Assembly: GCF_014202275.1 (NCBI RefSeq)
Contig: NZ_JACHGF010000009.1
Location: 62,001-126,000 of the forward strand
Length of the DNA stretch: 64,000 bases
Source of the DNA: Rhabdobacter roseus
GTDB lineage: Bacteria; Bacteroidota; Bacteroidia; Cytophagales; Spirosomataceae
Reading direction: 5' to 3'
Shown: positions 57,231-64,000 of the stretch, piece after piece
How the letters are laid out: each line of letters opens with the position of its first letter
How positions within the stretch are numbered: the stretch's first letter is position 1
The notes under the pieces: generated by a model
The model's input: the letters and a program-made list of their open reading frames with translations, nothing else
Told to the model about the DNA's origin: nothing
Databases searched by the model: none
Position numbers and translations under genes: made by a program

Positions 57231-57569
57231 TCAATTCAGGGCGGCCGAGCCTTCTTCCGACGTTCGGATCTTGATGGCCTTCTCGATGTCCGAGATGAAT
57301 ATTTTACCATCGCCGATCTCGCCCGTTTTGGCCGAGGCCATGATGGCTTTGATGGCGGGCTCCACAAACTGATCCTGGCAATAGAACACCACCATGATCC
57401 GCTCAATAACGCTGGTGTCGTACACAATGCCCCGGTACGATCTCTCCTCTACCGCTTTGCCTACTCCGCGTACTTCCCAGTAGCTGAGAAAGTCGATCCC
57501 GGCGTCGTGTAAGGCCGCCTGCATCTCGGTAAATTTGGTTTTCCTAATAATTGCTTCTACTCTTTTCAT
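57231..57569 (-). CDS. P-II family nitrogen regulatory protein
   Basis: This 112-residue protein has the P-II fold with TGEIGDGKIFI and AIKIRTSEEGS, the second and third ATP-binding loops. The T-loop (residues 35-57) is atypical: GVGKAVEERSYRGIVYD has Ala where Gln39 usually binds 2-oxoglutarate, and it is one residue shorter. The tyrosine equivalent to Tyr51 is present. It precedes amtB, so it probably controls that channel. The gene symbol (glnB or glnK) is left open. Confidence 0.93.
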   Translation of the reverse strand: MKRVEAIIRKTKFTEMQAALHDAGIDFLSYWEVRGVGKAVEERSYRGIVYDTSVIERIMVVFYCQDQFVEPAIKAIMASAKTGEIGDGKIFISDIEKAIKIRTSEEGSAALN

Positions 57570-57966
57570 ACTGCAAGAGGGATTTAGTTTAGTTAGGTTT
57601 TAGTGATGCTTCGTCAGGCCCGATACGACCCAAAAATAACTAGGTCGTTCTGGTGAACTGACGATTTAACCCCTAAAAAAGTACAAATAATAATTCCAAC
57701 AAAATTATCTATTGCAATTAGTTATAAAATCAATATAAATAGCTAATTAATTATATTAATACATTATATCATACCACATTTGATCCAATTAGTAAAATAT
57801 TACTCGGAATTGAGCATAGTTAAAAATAACTATACGCTTACTTTGGAATAGTAGCTAAGCGGGTGCAACTCTCCACGATTCAGCACGGGCAAAGCCTCCG
57901 CCGGGCCCGATTCAAGGTACCTTCCAACGGCGTGATGCTGGGGTACTTGAGCCGGGTCTAAAACCA
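57570..57966. other. intergenic stretch with an AT-rich core
   Basis: About 57660-57850 is very AT-rich and lies upstream of glnB-amtB on the minus strand. It includes TAATTTTG-like boxes (minus strand, near 57700), so it may carry the operon's promoter. No gene was found. Confidence 0.4.
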
Positions 57967-58141
57967 GGAAGCGGGGGGGGGGGGGCGGGCCGCGGCGGGG
58001 GGGGGGTGGGACGCCCCGGCGAACCCCCCCAAAACCCCCCGGCCGGGGCGCTGATAAAAGCCCCGCGGGGGGGGGGGGGGTGTCCTTTCGCCGGGGTCAC
58101 AACCCCCCCCCCCCGGGGCCCCCCCCCCCCCCCCCGCTTCC
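57967..58141. other. G/C homopolymer block, possible assembly artefact
   Basis: The block is nearly all G or C runs: 13 G (57973-57985) on the left and 17 C (58119-58135) on the right, with shorter runs between. The ends, GGAAGC and GCTTCC, are inverted. It may be a real large hairpin or a low-quality consensus. No coding potential is credible. Confidence 0.8.
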
Positions 58142-58168
58142 GCACTATGTATGTTGTTCGGTAGGTAC

Positions 58169-59668
58169 CTAGATGGCCTCCAGAATCCGCTCGATGGCGA
58201 CCTCGTAACCAATCTTCTCTTTCAGCGCACTTATGGCCACGCGCTCCTGCTCCATGGTGTCGCGGTGACGGATCGTCACGGTGTCGTCTTCCATGGTTTG
58301 GTAGTCTACGGCAATGCAGTAGGGCGTCCCGATCAGGTCCTGGCGGGTGTAGCGCTTGCCAATGGCCGCGTTGTCGTCGTAGACCGTCCGGAACGACGAC
58401 TTCAGCGAGCCGACAATCGCCTGGGCTTTTTCGGCCAGTCCGTCCTTTTTCACCAGGGGTAGTACGGCGGCTTTGATAGGAGCCAGCGCCGGGTGCAGCT
58501 TCAGGTAGGTACGTTCTTTGGCGGTCTCGCCTTCGCCCGTTAGCTCACGGGTATAGGCGTGGCAGAAGGTAGCCAGGAAGAGCCGGTCGGCCCCGACGGA
58601 AGTTTCCACCACGTACGGGATGTAGTTGCCGAAGGGCTTGCCGTTTTCGTCGAGGTCGGCGTCGAAGTACTGCTGTTTCTTTTTGGAGAGCTCCTGGTGG
58701 TTGCGCAGGTCGAAGTCGGTCCGGGAGTGGATACCCTCGATTTCGCGAAACCCAAACGGAAACGCAAACTCAATATCCACGGCGGCGTTGGCGTAGTGGG
58801 CCAGCTTTTCGTGGTCGTGGTACTGGAGCTTGGCCGCGGGCAAACCAATGGCCTGGTGAAACTTCATGCGCTGCTCTTTCCAGCTTTCGTACCAGGTCAT
58901 TTCGGTACCGGGCCGTACAAAAAACTGCATCTCCATTTGCTCGAACTCCCGCATCCGGAACGTAAACTGCCGCGCCACGATCTCGTTGCGGAAGGCTTTG
59001 CCGATCTGCGCAATGCCGAAAGGTACCTTCATGCGGCCGCTCTTTTGTACATTGAGGAAATTGACAAAAATCCCCTGCGCCGTCTCGGGCCGCAGGTAGA
59101 TCAGGCTGGAGTCCTCGGCTACGGAGCCCACCTGGGTGCTAAACATGAGGTTGAACTGCCGTACTTCGGTCCAGTTGGAAGTACCCGACACCGGGCAGGT
59201 GATGTTCTCGGCAATGATCAGTTCCCGCACGCCCACCAGGTCTTCGCTGCTCAGCAGGCGGCCCATTTCCAGCAGCAGGTTCTGGGCTTTCTCGGCCTCC
59301 CCGGCGGCGGCGTACTGCTCGGCTTTGCCTTCCAGCAACTGGTCGGCGCGGTAGCGTTTTTTGGAATCTTTGTTGTCGATCATCGGGTCGTTGAAGCCGT
59401 CGACGTGCCCCGAGGCCTTCCAGGTGAGCGGGTGCATGAATATGGCCGCGTCGATGCCCACGATGTTGTCGTGGAGCTGCGTCATGGCTTTCCACCAGGC
59501 CGCTTTCAGGTTATTTTTGAGCTCTACGCCGTTTTGGCCGTAGTCGTATACGGCTTGGAGGCCGTCGTAAATTTCGGAAGAAGGGAATACAAAACCGTAC
59601 TCTTTGGCGTGGCCGATGATGTCTTGCAGGGAGGGGCCGTCGAGGCGGTTATCAGGTACTTGGCTCAT
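58169..59668 (-). CDS. glyS: glycyl-tRNA synthetase
   Basis: This 499-residue class II enzyme attaches glycine to tRNA-Gly. It is the single-chain dimeric type: motif 2 is seen in FRNEIVARQFTFRMREFEQME and motif 3 near the C-terminus. The N-terminal FVFPSSEIYDGLQAVYDYG is typical. It has no partner subunit gene. Upstream lies the vapBC locus, divergent. Confidence 0.96.
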   Translation of the reverse strand: MSQVPDNRLDGPSLQDIIGHAKEYGFVFPSSEIYDGLQAVYDYGQNGVELKNNLKAAWWKAMTQLHDNIVGIDAAIFMHPLTWKASGHVDGFNDPMIDNKDSKKRYRADQLLEGKAEQYAAAGEAEKAQNLLLEMGRLLSSEDLVGVRELIIAENITCPVSGTSNWTEVRQFNLMFSTQVGSVAEDSSLIYLRPETAQGIFVNFLNVQKSGRMKVPFGIAQIGKAFRNEIVARQFTFRMREFEQMEMQFFVRPGTEMTWYESWKEQRMKFHQAIGLPAAKLQYHDHEKLAHYANAAVDIEFAFPFGFREIEGIHSRTDFDLRNHQELSKKKQQYFDADLDENGKPFGNYIPYVVETSVGADRLFLATFCHAYTRELTGEGETAKERTYLKLHPALAPIKAAVLPLVKKDGLAEKAQAIVGSLKSSFRTVYDDNAAIGKRYTRQDLIGTPYCIAVDYQTMEDDTVTIRHRDTMEQERVAISALKEKIGYEVAIERILEAI

Positions 59669-59791
59669 GGATGATCAGTTAATAGTCAACAGGCAATTGG
59701 TCTTAGTCTCAGTGTACTACCCCTAGGGGTAGCGAACGGGCGCAAAATTAGACAATTTGCCCGCAACCCGGAGGCATGTGTATAAATTTTA

Positions 59792-59799
59792 TAAATTTG
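59792..59799 (+). promoter_or_regulatory. -7 box and AT-rich operator of vapBC
   Basis: TAAATTTG matches TAnnTTTG and lies 22 bases before the vapB ATG. The overlapping TATAAATTTTATA near 59781-59793 is a near-palindrome, as expected for a VapB-VapC operator. No clear -33 box was found. Confidence 0.5.
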
Positions 59800-59821
59800 T
59801 GTGTAAATAAAGCAAAAGCCC

Positions 59822-60031
59822 ATGCGAACGAACGTAGATATAGACGAAGAAAAGATTGAGAAGATCCGCCGGATGAATCGTAATCTTAAAACGAAGAAAG
59901 ATATCATTAATAAAGCCTTGGATGAATTCATCGCTTCCATGCACCGGCAGAGCCTGCTTTCGCTGCGTGGCAAAGTAGAATGGGAGGGAGATATTAATGC
60001 CTGGAGGACACAAGATGTTAAAGATATTTGA
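59822..60031 (+). CDS. VapB-type antitoxin
   Basis: This 69-residue protein has an N-terminal ribbon-helix-helix-like or DUF2191 fold: MRTNVDIDEEKIEKIRRM, then KKDIINKALDEFIASMHR. The C-terminal tail (LRGKVEWEGDINAWRTQD) should wrap around and inhibit VapC. It overlaps vapC by 17 bases. It probably represses its own operon. Confidence 0.9.
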   Translation: MRTNVDIDEEKIEKIRRMNRNLKTKKDIINKALDEFIASMHRQSLLSLRGKVEWEGDINAWRTQDVKDI

Positions 60032-60419
60032 TAGCACGATCTGGATTGACTACTTCCGTGGCATCCAGAATGACAAAACGGATCACCTGGCTTTCTGCAT
60101 TGATCAGAATTCTGTCGCGATGCTGGGTGTGATAGTACAGGAAGTACTACAGGGGGTTAAAAATGATACCCAATACGAGCTTATCAAAGACAATCTACTG
60201 CATTTACCGGCCCTGCCTGACCCCACCGTAGAAACCTATGCCGAGGCCGCCCAACTGTACCGAAGCCTGCGCAAAAAAGGCCTGACCATCCGCAAGCCCA
60301 ACGACTGCCTCATTGCCTACTACGCTTTGCACTTCGGCGTGGAGCTTTGCCATAACGACAGCGACTTCGAGCTCATGGCCGCCCACACGCAGCTACGCAT
60401 CTGGAAACCCACGAGCTGA
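60015..60419 (+). CDS. VapC-type PIN domain toxin ribonuclease
   Basis: This 134-residue PIN protein begins MLKIFDSTIWIDYFRG, with the first catalytic Asp in FDST. Further acidic residues are in VIVQEVLQG, KPNDCLIAYYAL and HNDSDFELMA. ATG 60015 was chosen over 59997 because TGGAGGA lies seven bases upstream. VapC toxins cleave tRNA or rRNA. The stop TGA directly abuts the next gene's ATG, so the three may be one transcript. Confidence 0.92.
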   Translation: MLKIFDSTIWIDYFRGIQNDKTDHLAFCIDQNSVAMLGVIVQEVLQGVKNDTQYELIKDNLLHLPALPDPTVETYAEAAQLYRSLRKKGLTIRKPNDCLIAYYALHFGVELCHNDSDFELMAAHTQLRIWKPTS

Positions 60420-61394
60420 ATGCTGCGCCACCTCCTATACCGCCTCCAGGATTTCTTCGGCCTTTCGCCCAAGGAAGCGCGCAGTGCTCTGATACTCATG
60501 GTGCTGAGCCTGGCTCTGATCGTGACACCTTCGCTTTTTCGGCAGTGGGTACTTCCGCGGCTAGGTACCTCCGGCCCGTCCGTAAGTCCGCAGCGCCTCG
60601 ACAGCCTCGTGGCCGAGCTGGAAGCCCAGGCAGCCAGTGCCCCGGCGGGTACCTCCGCCCCGGAAGGTACTTCCCGAGCCAGCGCCACAGCGCGGCCGGT
60701 ACGGCTGTTTGCCTTTGACCCCAACCACGCCACGCCCGATCAGCTGCAGGAGCTGGGAATTCCGCGCTTTCTGGCGCTGCGCATCGACAACTACCGGCAA
60801 AAAGGCGGCCGGTTTCGGAAAAAGGAAGACTTACTTCGCATCTATGATTTCCCCGCTGAGCTCTATAAGCGCCTGGAGCCGTACATGGTCCTGAACGAAG
60901 TACCTGCCCGCCAAGTACCTCCGCCCTCCTACTCCCGCGAAGAAAGTACCCCTGCCACACCACCCGCCTCCAGGGTACCTGGCCGCCCGGCCCTGGTACC
61001 TTTTGACATCAATACCGCCGACACCACCCAGCTCATCCGGCTGCGGGGCATCGGAAGTACCCTTTCGCTGCGTATCGTGCGGTTTCGGGACGCGCTTGGT
61101 GGTTTTTACTCGCCTGCCCAGTACGCCGAGGTATACGGCCTGGACTCGCTGGCGCTCGCCGAGCTGCACCGCTACGCGCTGGTGCAAAGTACCCCTCAGC
61201 AACTAAACATCAATACCGCCACGGCCCAGGAGTTGGCGCGCCACCCCTACCTGCGCAACCGTCGCCTCAACGAGATTCTGGTGCGCTACCGCGAGCAGCA
61301 CGGACGGTACCAGTCGGCGGAAGATTTGAAGAAAATAAAAATATTGGACGAAAACACGCTCCAGAAGATAGCACCCTACCTGACTTACGACTAA
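60420..61394 (+). CDS. helix-hairpin-helix (ComEA-like) membrane protein
   Basis: This 324-residue protein has one N-terminal membrane helix (about 20-42), then a Ser/Ala/Pro-rich linker. Three helix-hairpin-helix units follow: FDPNHATPDQLQELGIP, FDINTADTTQLIRLRGIG and LNINTATAQELARHPYL. ComEA-type proteins bind DNA during uptake, so a role in DNA uptake or repair is possible. It directly follows vapC without a gap; this may be chance or the gene may belong to the same operon. Confidence 0.88.
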   Translation: MLRHLLYRLQDFFGLSPKEARSALILMVLSLALIVTPSLFRQWVLPRLGTSGPSVSPQRLDSLVAELEAQAASAPAGTSAPEGTSRASATARPVRLFAFDPNHATPDQLQELGIPRFLALRIDNYRQKGGRFRKKEDLLRIYDFPAELYKRLEPYMVLNEVPARQVPPPSYSREESTPATPPASRVPGRPALVPFDINTADTTQLIRLRGIGSTLSLRIVRFRDALGGFYSPAQYAEVYGLDSLALAELHRYALVQSTPQQLNINTATAQELARHPYLRNRRLNEILVRYREQHGRYQSAEDLKKIKILDENTLQKIAPYLTYD

Positions 61395-61402
61395 AAAAGA
61401 AA

Positions 61403-61427
61403 ATCGGACAATACCCTATCGTCCGAT
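61403..61427 (-). terminator. terminator after the LOG-family gene
   Basis: ATCGGAC / GTCCGAT forms a 7-bp stem; on the minus strand it is followed by TTTTCTTTTTT. Confidence 0.7.
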
Positions 61428-61468
61428 CCGCTCTTAACCAGCATCAAGTACCTTTCCGGAAGCGCCGC

Positions 61469-62242
61469 CTAGAAGTTGGGCTTGAGGAGGTACTTGGAAT
61501 AAAACTCATCGATGACCCGCACGGCCTCGTCGGGCGTGTCGACCACGCTGAATAGCTTCAGGTCTTCGGGATTGATGTTCCGCTCTTCGCTCAGCATGGT
61601 GTTTTTGATCCAGTCGATGAGCCCCGCCCAGTAGGTTTTTCCCACGAGTATGATCGGAAAGCGTCCGATCTTTTTGGTCTGGATCAGCGTGAGGGCTTCA
61701 AAAAGCTCATCGAGGGTACCGAAGCCGCCCGGCAGTACGATAAAACCCTGCGAGTACTTCACGAACATCACTTTTCGCACAAAAAAGAAATCGAAGTTGA
61801 TGTTTTTGTCCGGATCAATGTAAATGTTGCTGTGCTGCTCAAAGGGTAGTTGAATGTTCAGCCCCACCGACCGGCCGCCCTGCTCGTAGGCACCTTTGTT
61901 ACCGGCTTCCATGATCCCCGGCCCGCCGCCCGTAATGACGCCGTAGCCGTGGCGCACCAGCTTGGCCGCTATCTCTTCGGCCACAACGTAGTAGGGGTTG
62001 TCGGGCAAGGTACGGGCCGAGCCAAAAATGGATACGCAGGGGCCGATCTTGGCCAGCTTATCGAAGCCTTCCACGAATTCGGCCATGACCTTGAAAATAA
62101 CCCAGGAGTCGGAGCTCTTGATTTCACTCCAGTTCCGATCCTGGAATGCCTCTTTGATCCGCTCTTCGTCTTCGGGAATGGCGGGGTTAAGGAGAGATAC
62201 ATCTATCGTTTCGGGACCTGTTTTTTCTAATTCTTCGTTCAT
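61469..62242 (-). CDS. LOG family protein (TIGR00730)
   Basis: This 257-residue Rossmann-like protein has GGGPGIMEAGNKGA (about 106-119) and LPGGFGTLDELFEAL (about 170-184), the PGGxGTxxE motif of LOG enzymes. Those studied release free bases from nucleoside 5'-monophosphates (cytokinin activation in plants). Bacterial roles are mostly unclear. It is convergent with the helix-hairpin-helix gene. Confidence 0.93.
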   Translation of the reverse strand: MNEELEKTGPETIDVSLLNPAIPEDEERIKEAFQDRNWSEIKSSDSWVIFKVMAEFVEGFDKLAKIGPCVSIFGSARTLPDNPYYVVAEEIAAKLVRHGYGVITGGGPGIMEAGNKGAYEQGGRSVGLNIQLPFEQHSNIYIDPDKNINFDFFFVRKVMFVKYSQGFIVLPGGFGTLDELFEALTLIQTKKIGRFPIILVGKTYWAGLIDWIKNTMLSEERNINPEDLKLFSVVDTPDEAVRVIDEFYSKYLLKPNF

Positions 62243-62375
62243 ATTTAAAAAAATGGTTTTTAGTACTAACTCCCGAGCTGTTACCTTTGTGAAGCCAGGT
62301 CACCGAAAGTAGGATATTACTAACGCTCCCGGCCCCTATGTTGTTACAACTACGGTTTAATTTAACAAAAAAGCA

Positions 62376-62807
62376 ATGAAAAAGATTGCCATCGGTGCCG
62401 ATCATGCTGGCTACCCCTATAAACAACCCATTACCGAGTGGCTGGAACAAAACGGCTACGAAGTGACCGACTACGGTACCCACAGTACCGACTCCGCCGA
62501 CTACCCCGACTTTGCGCATCCGGTAGCGAGTGCCGTAGAGAACGGCGAATTTGAAAACGCGATACTGCTGTGTGGCAGCGGCCAGGGCGTGTGTATTACG
62601 GCCAACAAGCACCAGGGCATCCGGGCGGCGTTGGTGTGGGATGTACCCTTGGCGGCCCTGACGCGCCAGCACAACAACGCCAACATCATCTGCCTGCCGG
62701 TGCGGTTTATTGAGCTGGAAAAGGCCCTGGCCAGCGTGGAGCTTTTCCTGAATACGGAGTTTGAGGGCGGCCGCCACCAAACGCGCGTGAGCAAGATTGC
62801 TTGCTGA
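62376..62807 (+). CDS. rpiB: ribose 5-phosphate isomerase B
   Basis: This 143-residue cytoplasmic enzyme interconverts ribose 5-phosphate and ribulose 5-phosphate. KIAIGADHAGYPYK starts the fold, and the active-site Cys is in LLCGSGQGVCITANK. The length is standard for RpiB/LacAB. It stands alone between the LOG gene and a convergent membrane gene. Confidence 0.96.
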   Translation: MKKIAIGADHAGYPYKQPITEWLEQNGYEVTDYGTHSTDSADYPDFAHPVASAVENGEFENAILLCGSGQGVCITANKHQGIRAALVWDVPLAALTRQHNNANIICLPVRFIELEKALASVELFLNTEFEGGRHQTRVSKIAC

Positions 62808-62831
62808 AGGGTACTTGGGCCGCGGGCATAA

Positions 62832-62863
62832 GCCCAGGTACTTTGGCGCCAAAGTACCTGGGC
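62832..62863. repeat. perfect 32-bp palindrome with paired GTAC octamers
   Basis: The half-site GCCCAGGTACTTTGGC is followed at once by its exact inverse. It lies between convergent rpiB and the DUF6427-like gene, and could act as a terminator for both or as a protein-binding site. Confidence 0.75.
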
Positions 62864-62924
62864 CCTGCCTGCTTGGCCGAAGCCGAAGGTACCTTGGCGC
62901 TCGGAAAAGCAAGGGTACTTTGGG

Positions 62925-64000
62925 TTATTCCTTGTACTTATTTTCGTAGATCCCCTTCCAGGGGCTGGAATGGTAGCGCTTTTTGAGGATAGGTACCCGC
63001 TCGAAGAGCGTGGGCATGATGTTTTGTTTGTCAATGACGTAGTCGGGCGGATCTTGCCGAAAATTATCGTAGATGTGGATCACGCTGTCGAAGTTATCGA
63101 GGTTTTCGAGGTCGTAGCGGGCCAGGTCCCAGTTGAGGTAGGGCGTAGCTGTGATGTTATTGATGTACTCTCCCTCATCTTCTCCCAGTACCAAAATGCG
63201 CTTCCCCTGAATTTCTTGGGGCAGCAGGGCCGACTTAGCCCGCAGGTTCTCCAGCCGCCCCAGCGTCACGCCCGGTAGCCAGCCCATGAGCCCCTGGTAC
63301 TGAATCAGCAGAATACCTCCGGCTACGCCCAGAAAAAGCAACTCGGCGCGCCACTGCTGTTTGAAGCTCTGAAAGTACCAGGAAATAAAAAAAGCCGCCG
63401 CCGGGATAAACACCACAAACTGCATGGGTGCCAGGTACTGCATGAGAGGAATGGTGAGTACGGCCACGATAAACCAGATGGCCATGATCTGCTGGATGCG
63501 CGACTGGTAGTTGACGAAGCGTGCGTGGGTGAACATCCGCATGAACCCAAGTACCCCCACCACCAGCGGCAGCAGCAGCGATACCAGCAGGGACGAAAAG
63601 TCGTTGAGGTTGTACTGCTTGACCTGAAACACCGACGTGAGCAAGTTGCGGTTGAGGCTATCGATGCCTTCGTTCAGGTAGAAGTAAAGTACCACCATCA
63701 GCAGCGGAAATACCGAGCCAAAGAAGCCCAGCAGGTGGTGCCGGAAGGTAGCTCCGCTGTAAAAAAGCAGCGACAAAAAACCCCAAATCATAAAAAGGGA
63801 CGCCGGCAGGTAGAAAAGCGTAGCCATTCCTATGTAAAAGCCCATCTCAAAAACCTCGTTGGTGATCTGGCGGCGGCTCAGCATCTTTACCAGCGTACCA
63901 AAAGCCAGCAGCAGGAAAGTCGTGGCCATGAGCATGGGCGAGAGGGTGGATAAATCAAAAGAAATATTGAGTAGCAGGGCGTATATGGCTCCCGGTATGA
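62925..64000 (-). CDS. multi-spanning membrane protein, DUF6427-like; 5' end beyond the window
   Basis: The frame stays open past the first visible Met (63935) to the window edge, adding IPGAIYALLLNISFDLSTL, which is hydrophobic and probably coding. At least seven helices follow, then a soluble C-terminal region (KRILVLGEDEGEYINNITATP) and a basic tail. It resembles Bacteroidota DUF6427 proteins; function is unknown. It is the last gene of the window and truncated at its N-terminus. Confidence 0.75.
   Translation of the reverse strand, partial: IPGAIYALLLNISFDLSTLSPMLMATTFLLLAFGTLVKMLSRRQITNEVFEMGFYIGMATLFYLPASLFMIWGFLSLLFYSGATFRHHLLGFFGSVFPLLMVVLYFYLNEGIDSLNRNLLTSVFQVKQYNLNDFSSLLVSLLLPLVVGVLGFMRMFTHARFVNYQSRIQQIMAIWFIVAVLTIPLMQYLAPMQFVVFIPAAAFFISWYFQSFKQQWRAELLFLGVAGGILLIQYQGLMGWLPGVTLGRLENLRAKSALLPQEIQGKRILVLGEDEGEYINNITATPYLNWDLARYDLENLDNFDSVIHIYDNFRQDPPDYVIDKQNIMPTLFERVPILKKRYHSSPWKGIYENKYKE

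Noticed and set aside
58559-59674. 371-residue plus-strand frame opposite glyS
   Set aside because: Antisense shadow; glyS is a full-length, well-conserved enzyme.

Overview
The window looks like chromosomal DNA of a Bacteroidota bacterium, probably Cytophagales/Spirosomataceae (inference). Signs are a fused MurF-alanine racemase, a DUF2723 membrane protein, LytTR two-component genes, a carboxypeptidase-regulatory-domain/beta-barrel outer-membrane protein, and promoters of the TTTG-N18-TAnnTTTG type. Most of it is dense, GC-rich core genome. No rRNA, tRNA, CRISPR array or phage was recognised. Layout: 0-4.2 kb is accessory DNA: a secreted protein, an AT-rich island with a zeta-type toxin, an unknown 173-aa gene, and a broken copy of the acs 3' end. 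4.2-8.3 kb is an acetate operon (DUF4212 small subunit, sodium:solute symporter, acs). 8.3-15.6 kb holds a THUMP-like methyltransferase, a GH18 lipoprotein, an ArsC/Spx-like protein, two dicarboxylate/amino-acid symporters and small proteins. 15.8-21.4 kb has an ABC exporter pair and a DUF2723 protein. 21.5-25.1 kb is a second AT-rich island: an AAA ATPase fused to a TOPRIM (DUF4435) domain, a DUF3223-like protein and a PAP2-like membrane protein, separated by attC-like inverted repeats. 25-44 kb carries housekeeping and envelope genes (dihydrofolate-reductase-like, DUF808, FAD oxidoreductase, S41 protease, dnaJ/grpE, a histidine kinase, queG, universal stress protein, SGNH hydrolase, corA, murF-alr). 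43.3-44.5 kb holds a REP-associated transposase between REP palindromes. 44.6-64 kb has an outer-membrane barrel protein, a LytTR two-component pair, a membrane-anchored winged-helix regulator, a GMC oxidoreductase pair, an esterase, amtB-glnB, glyS, vapBC, a helix-hairpin-helix protein, a LOG-family protein, rpiB and a truncated membrane gene. Two whole-window patterns stand out. First, GTAC-centred octamers (AGGTACTT/AAGTACCT and relatives) are very frequent in core genes and in intergenic palindromes, but absent from the AT-rich cassette genes checked. Second, the two AT-rich islands each begin with the same roughly 190-bp leader repeat, placed in opposite orientations about 19 kb apart, followed by genes separated by attC-like inverted repeats. 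This resembles integron cassettes, with no integrase in view.
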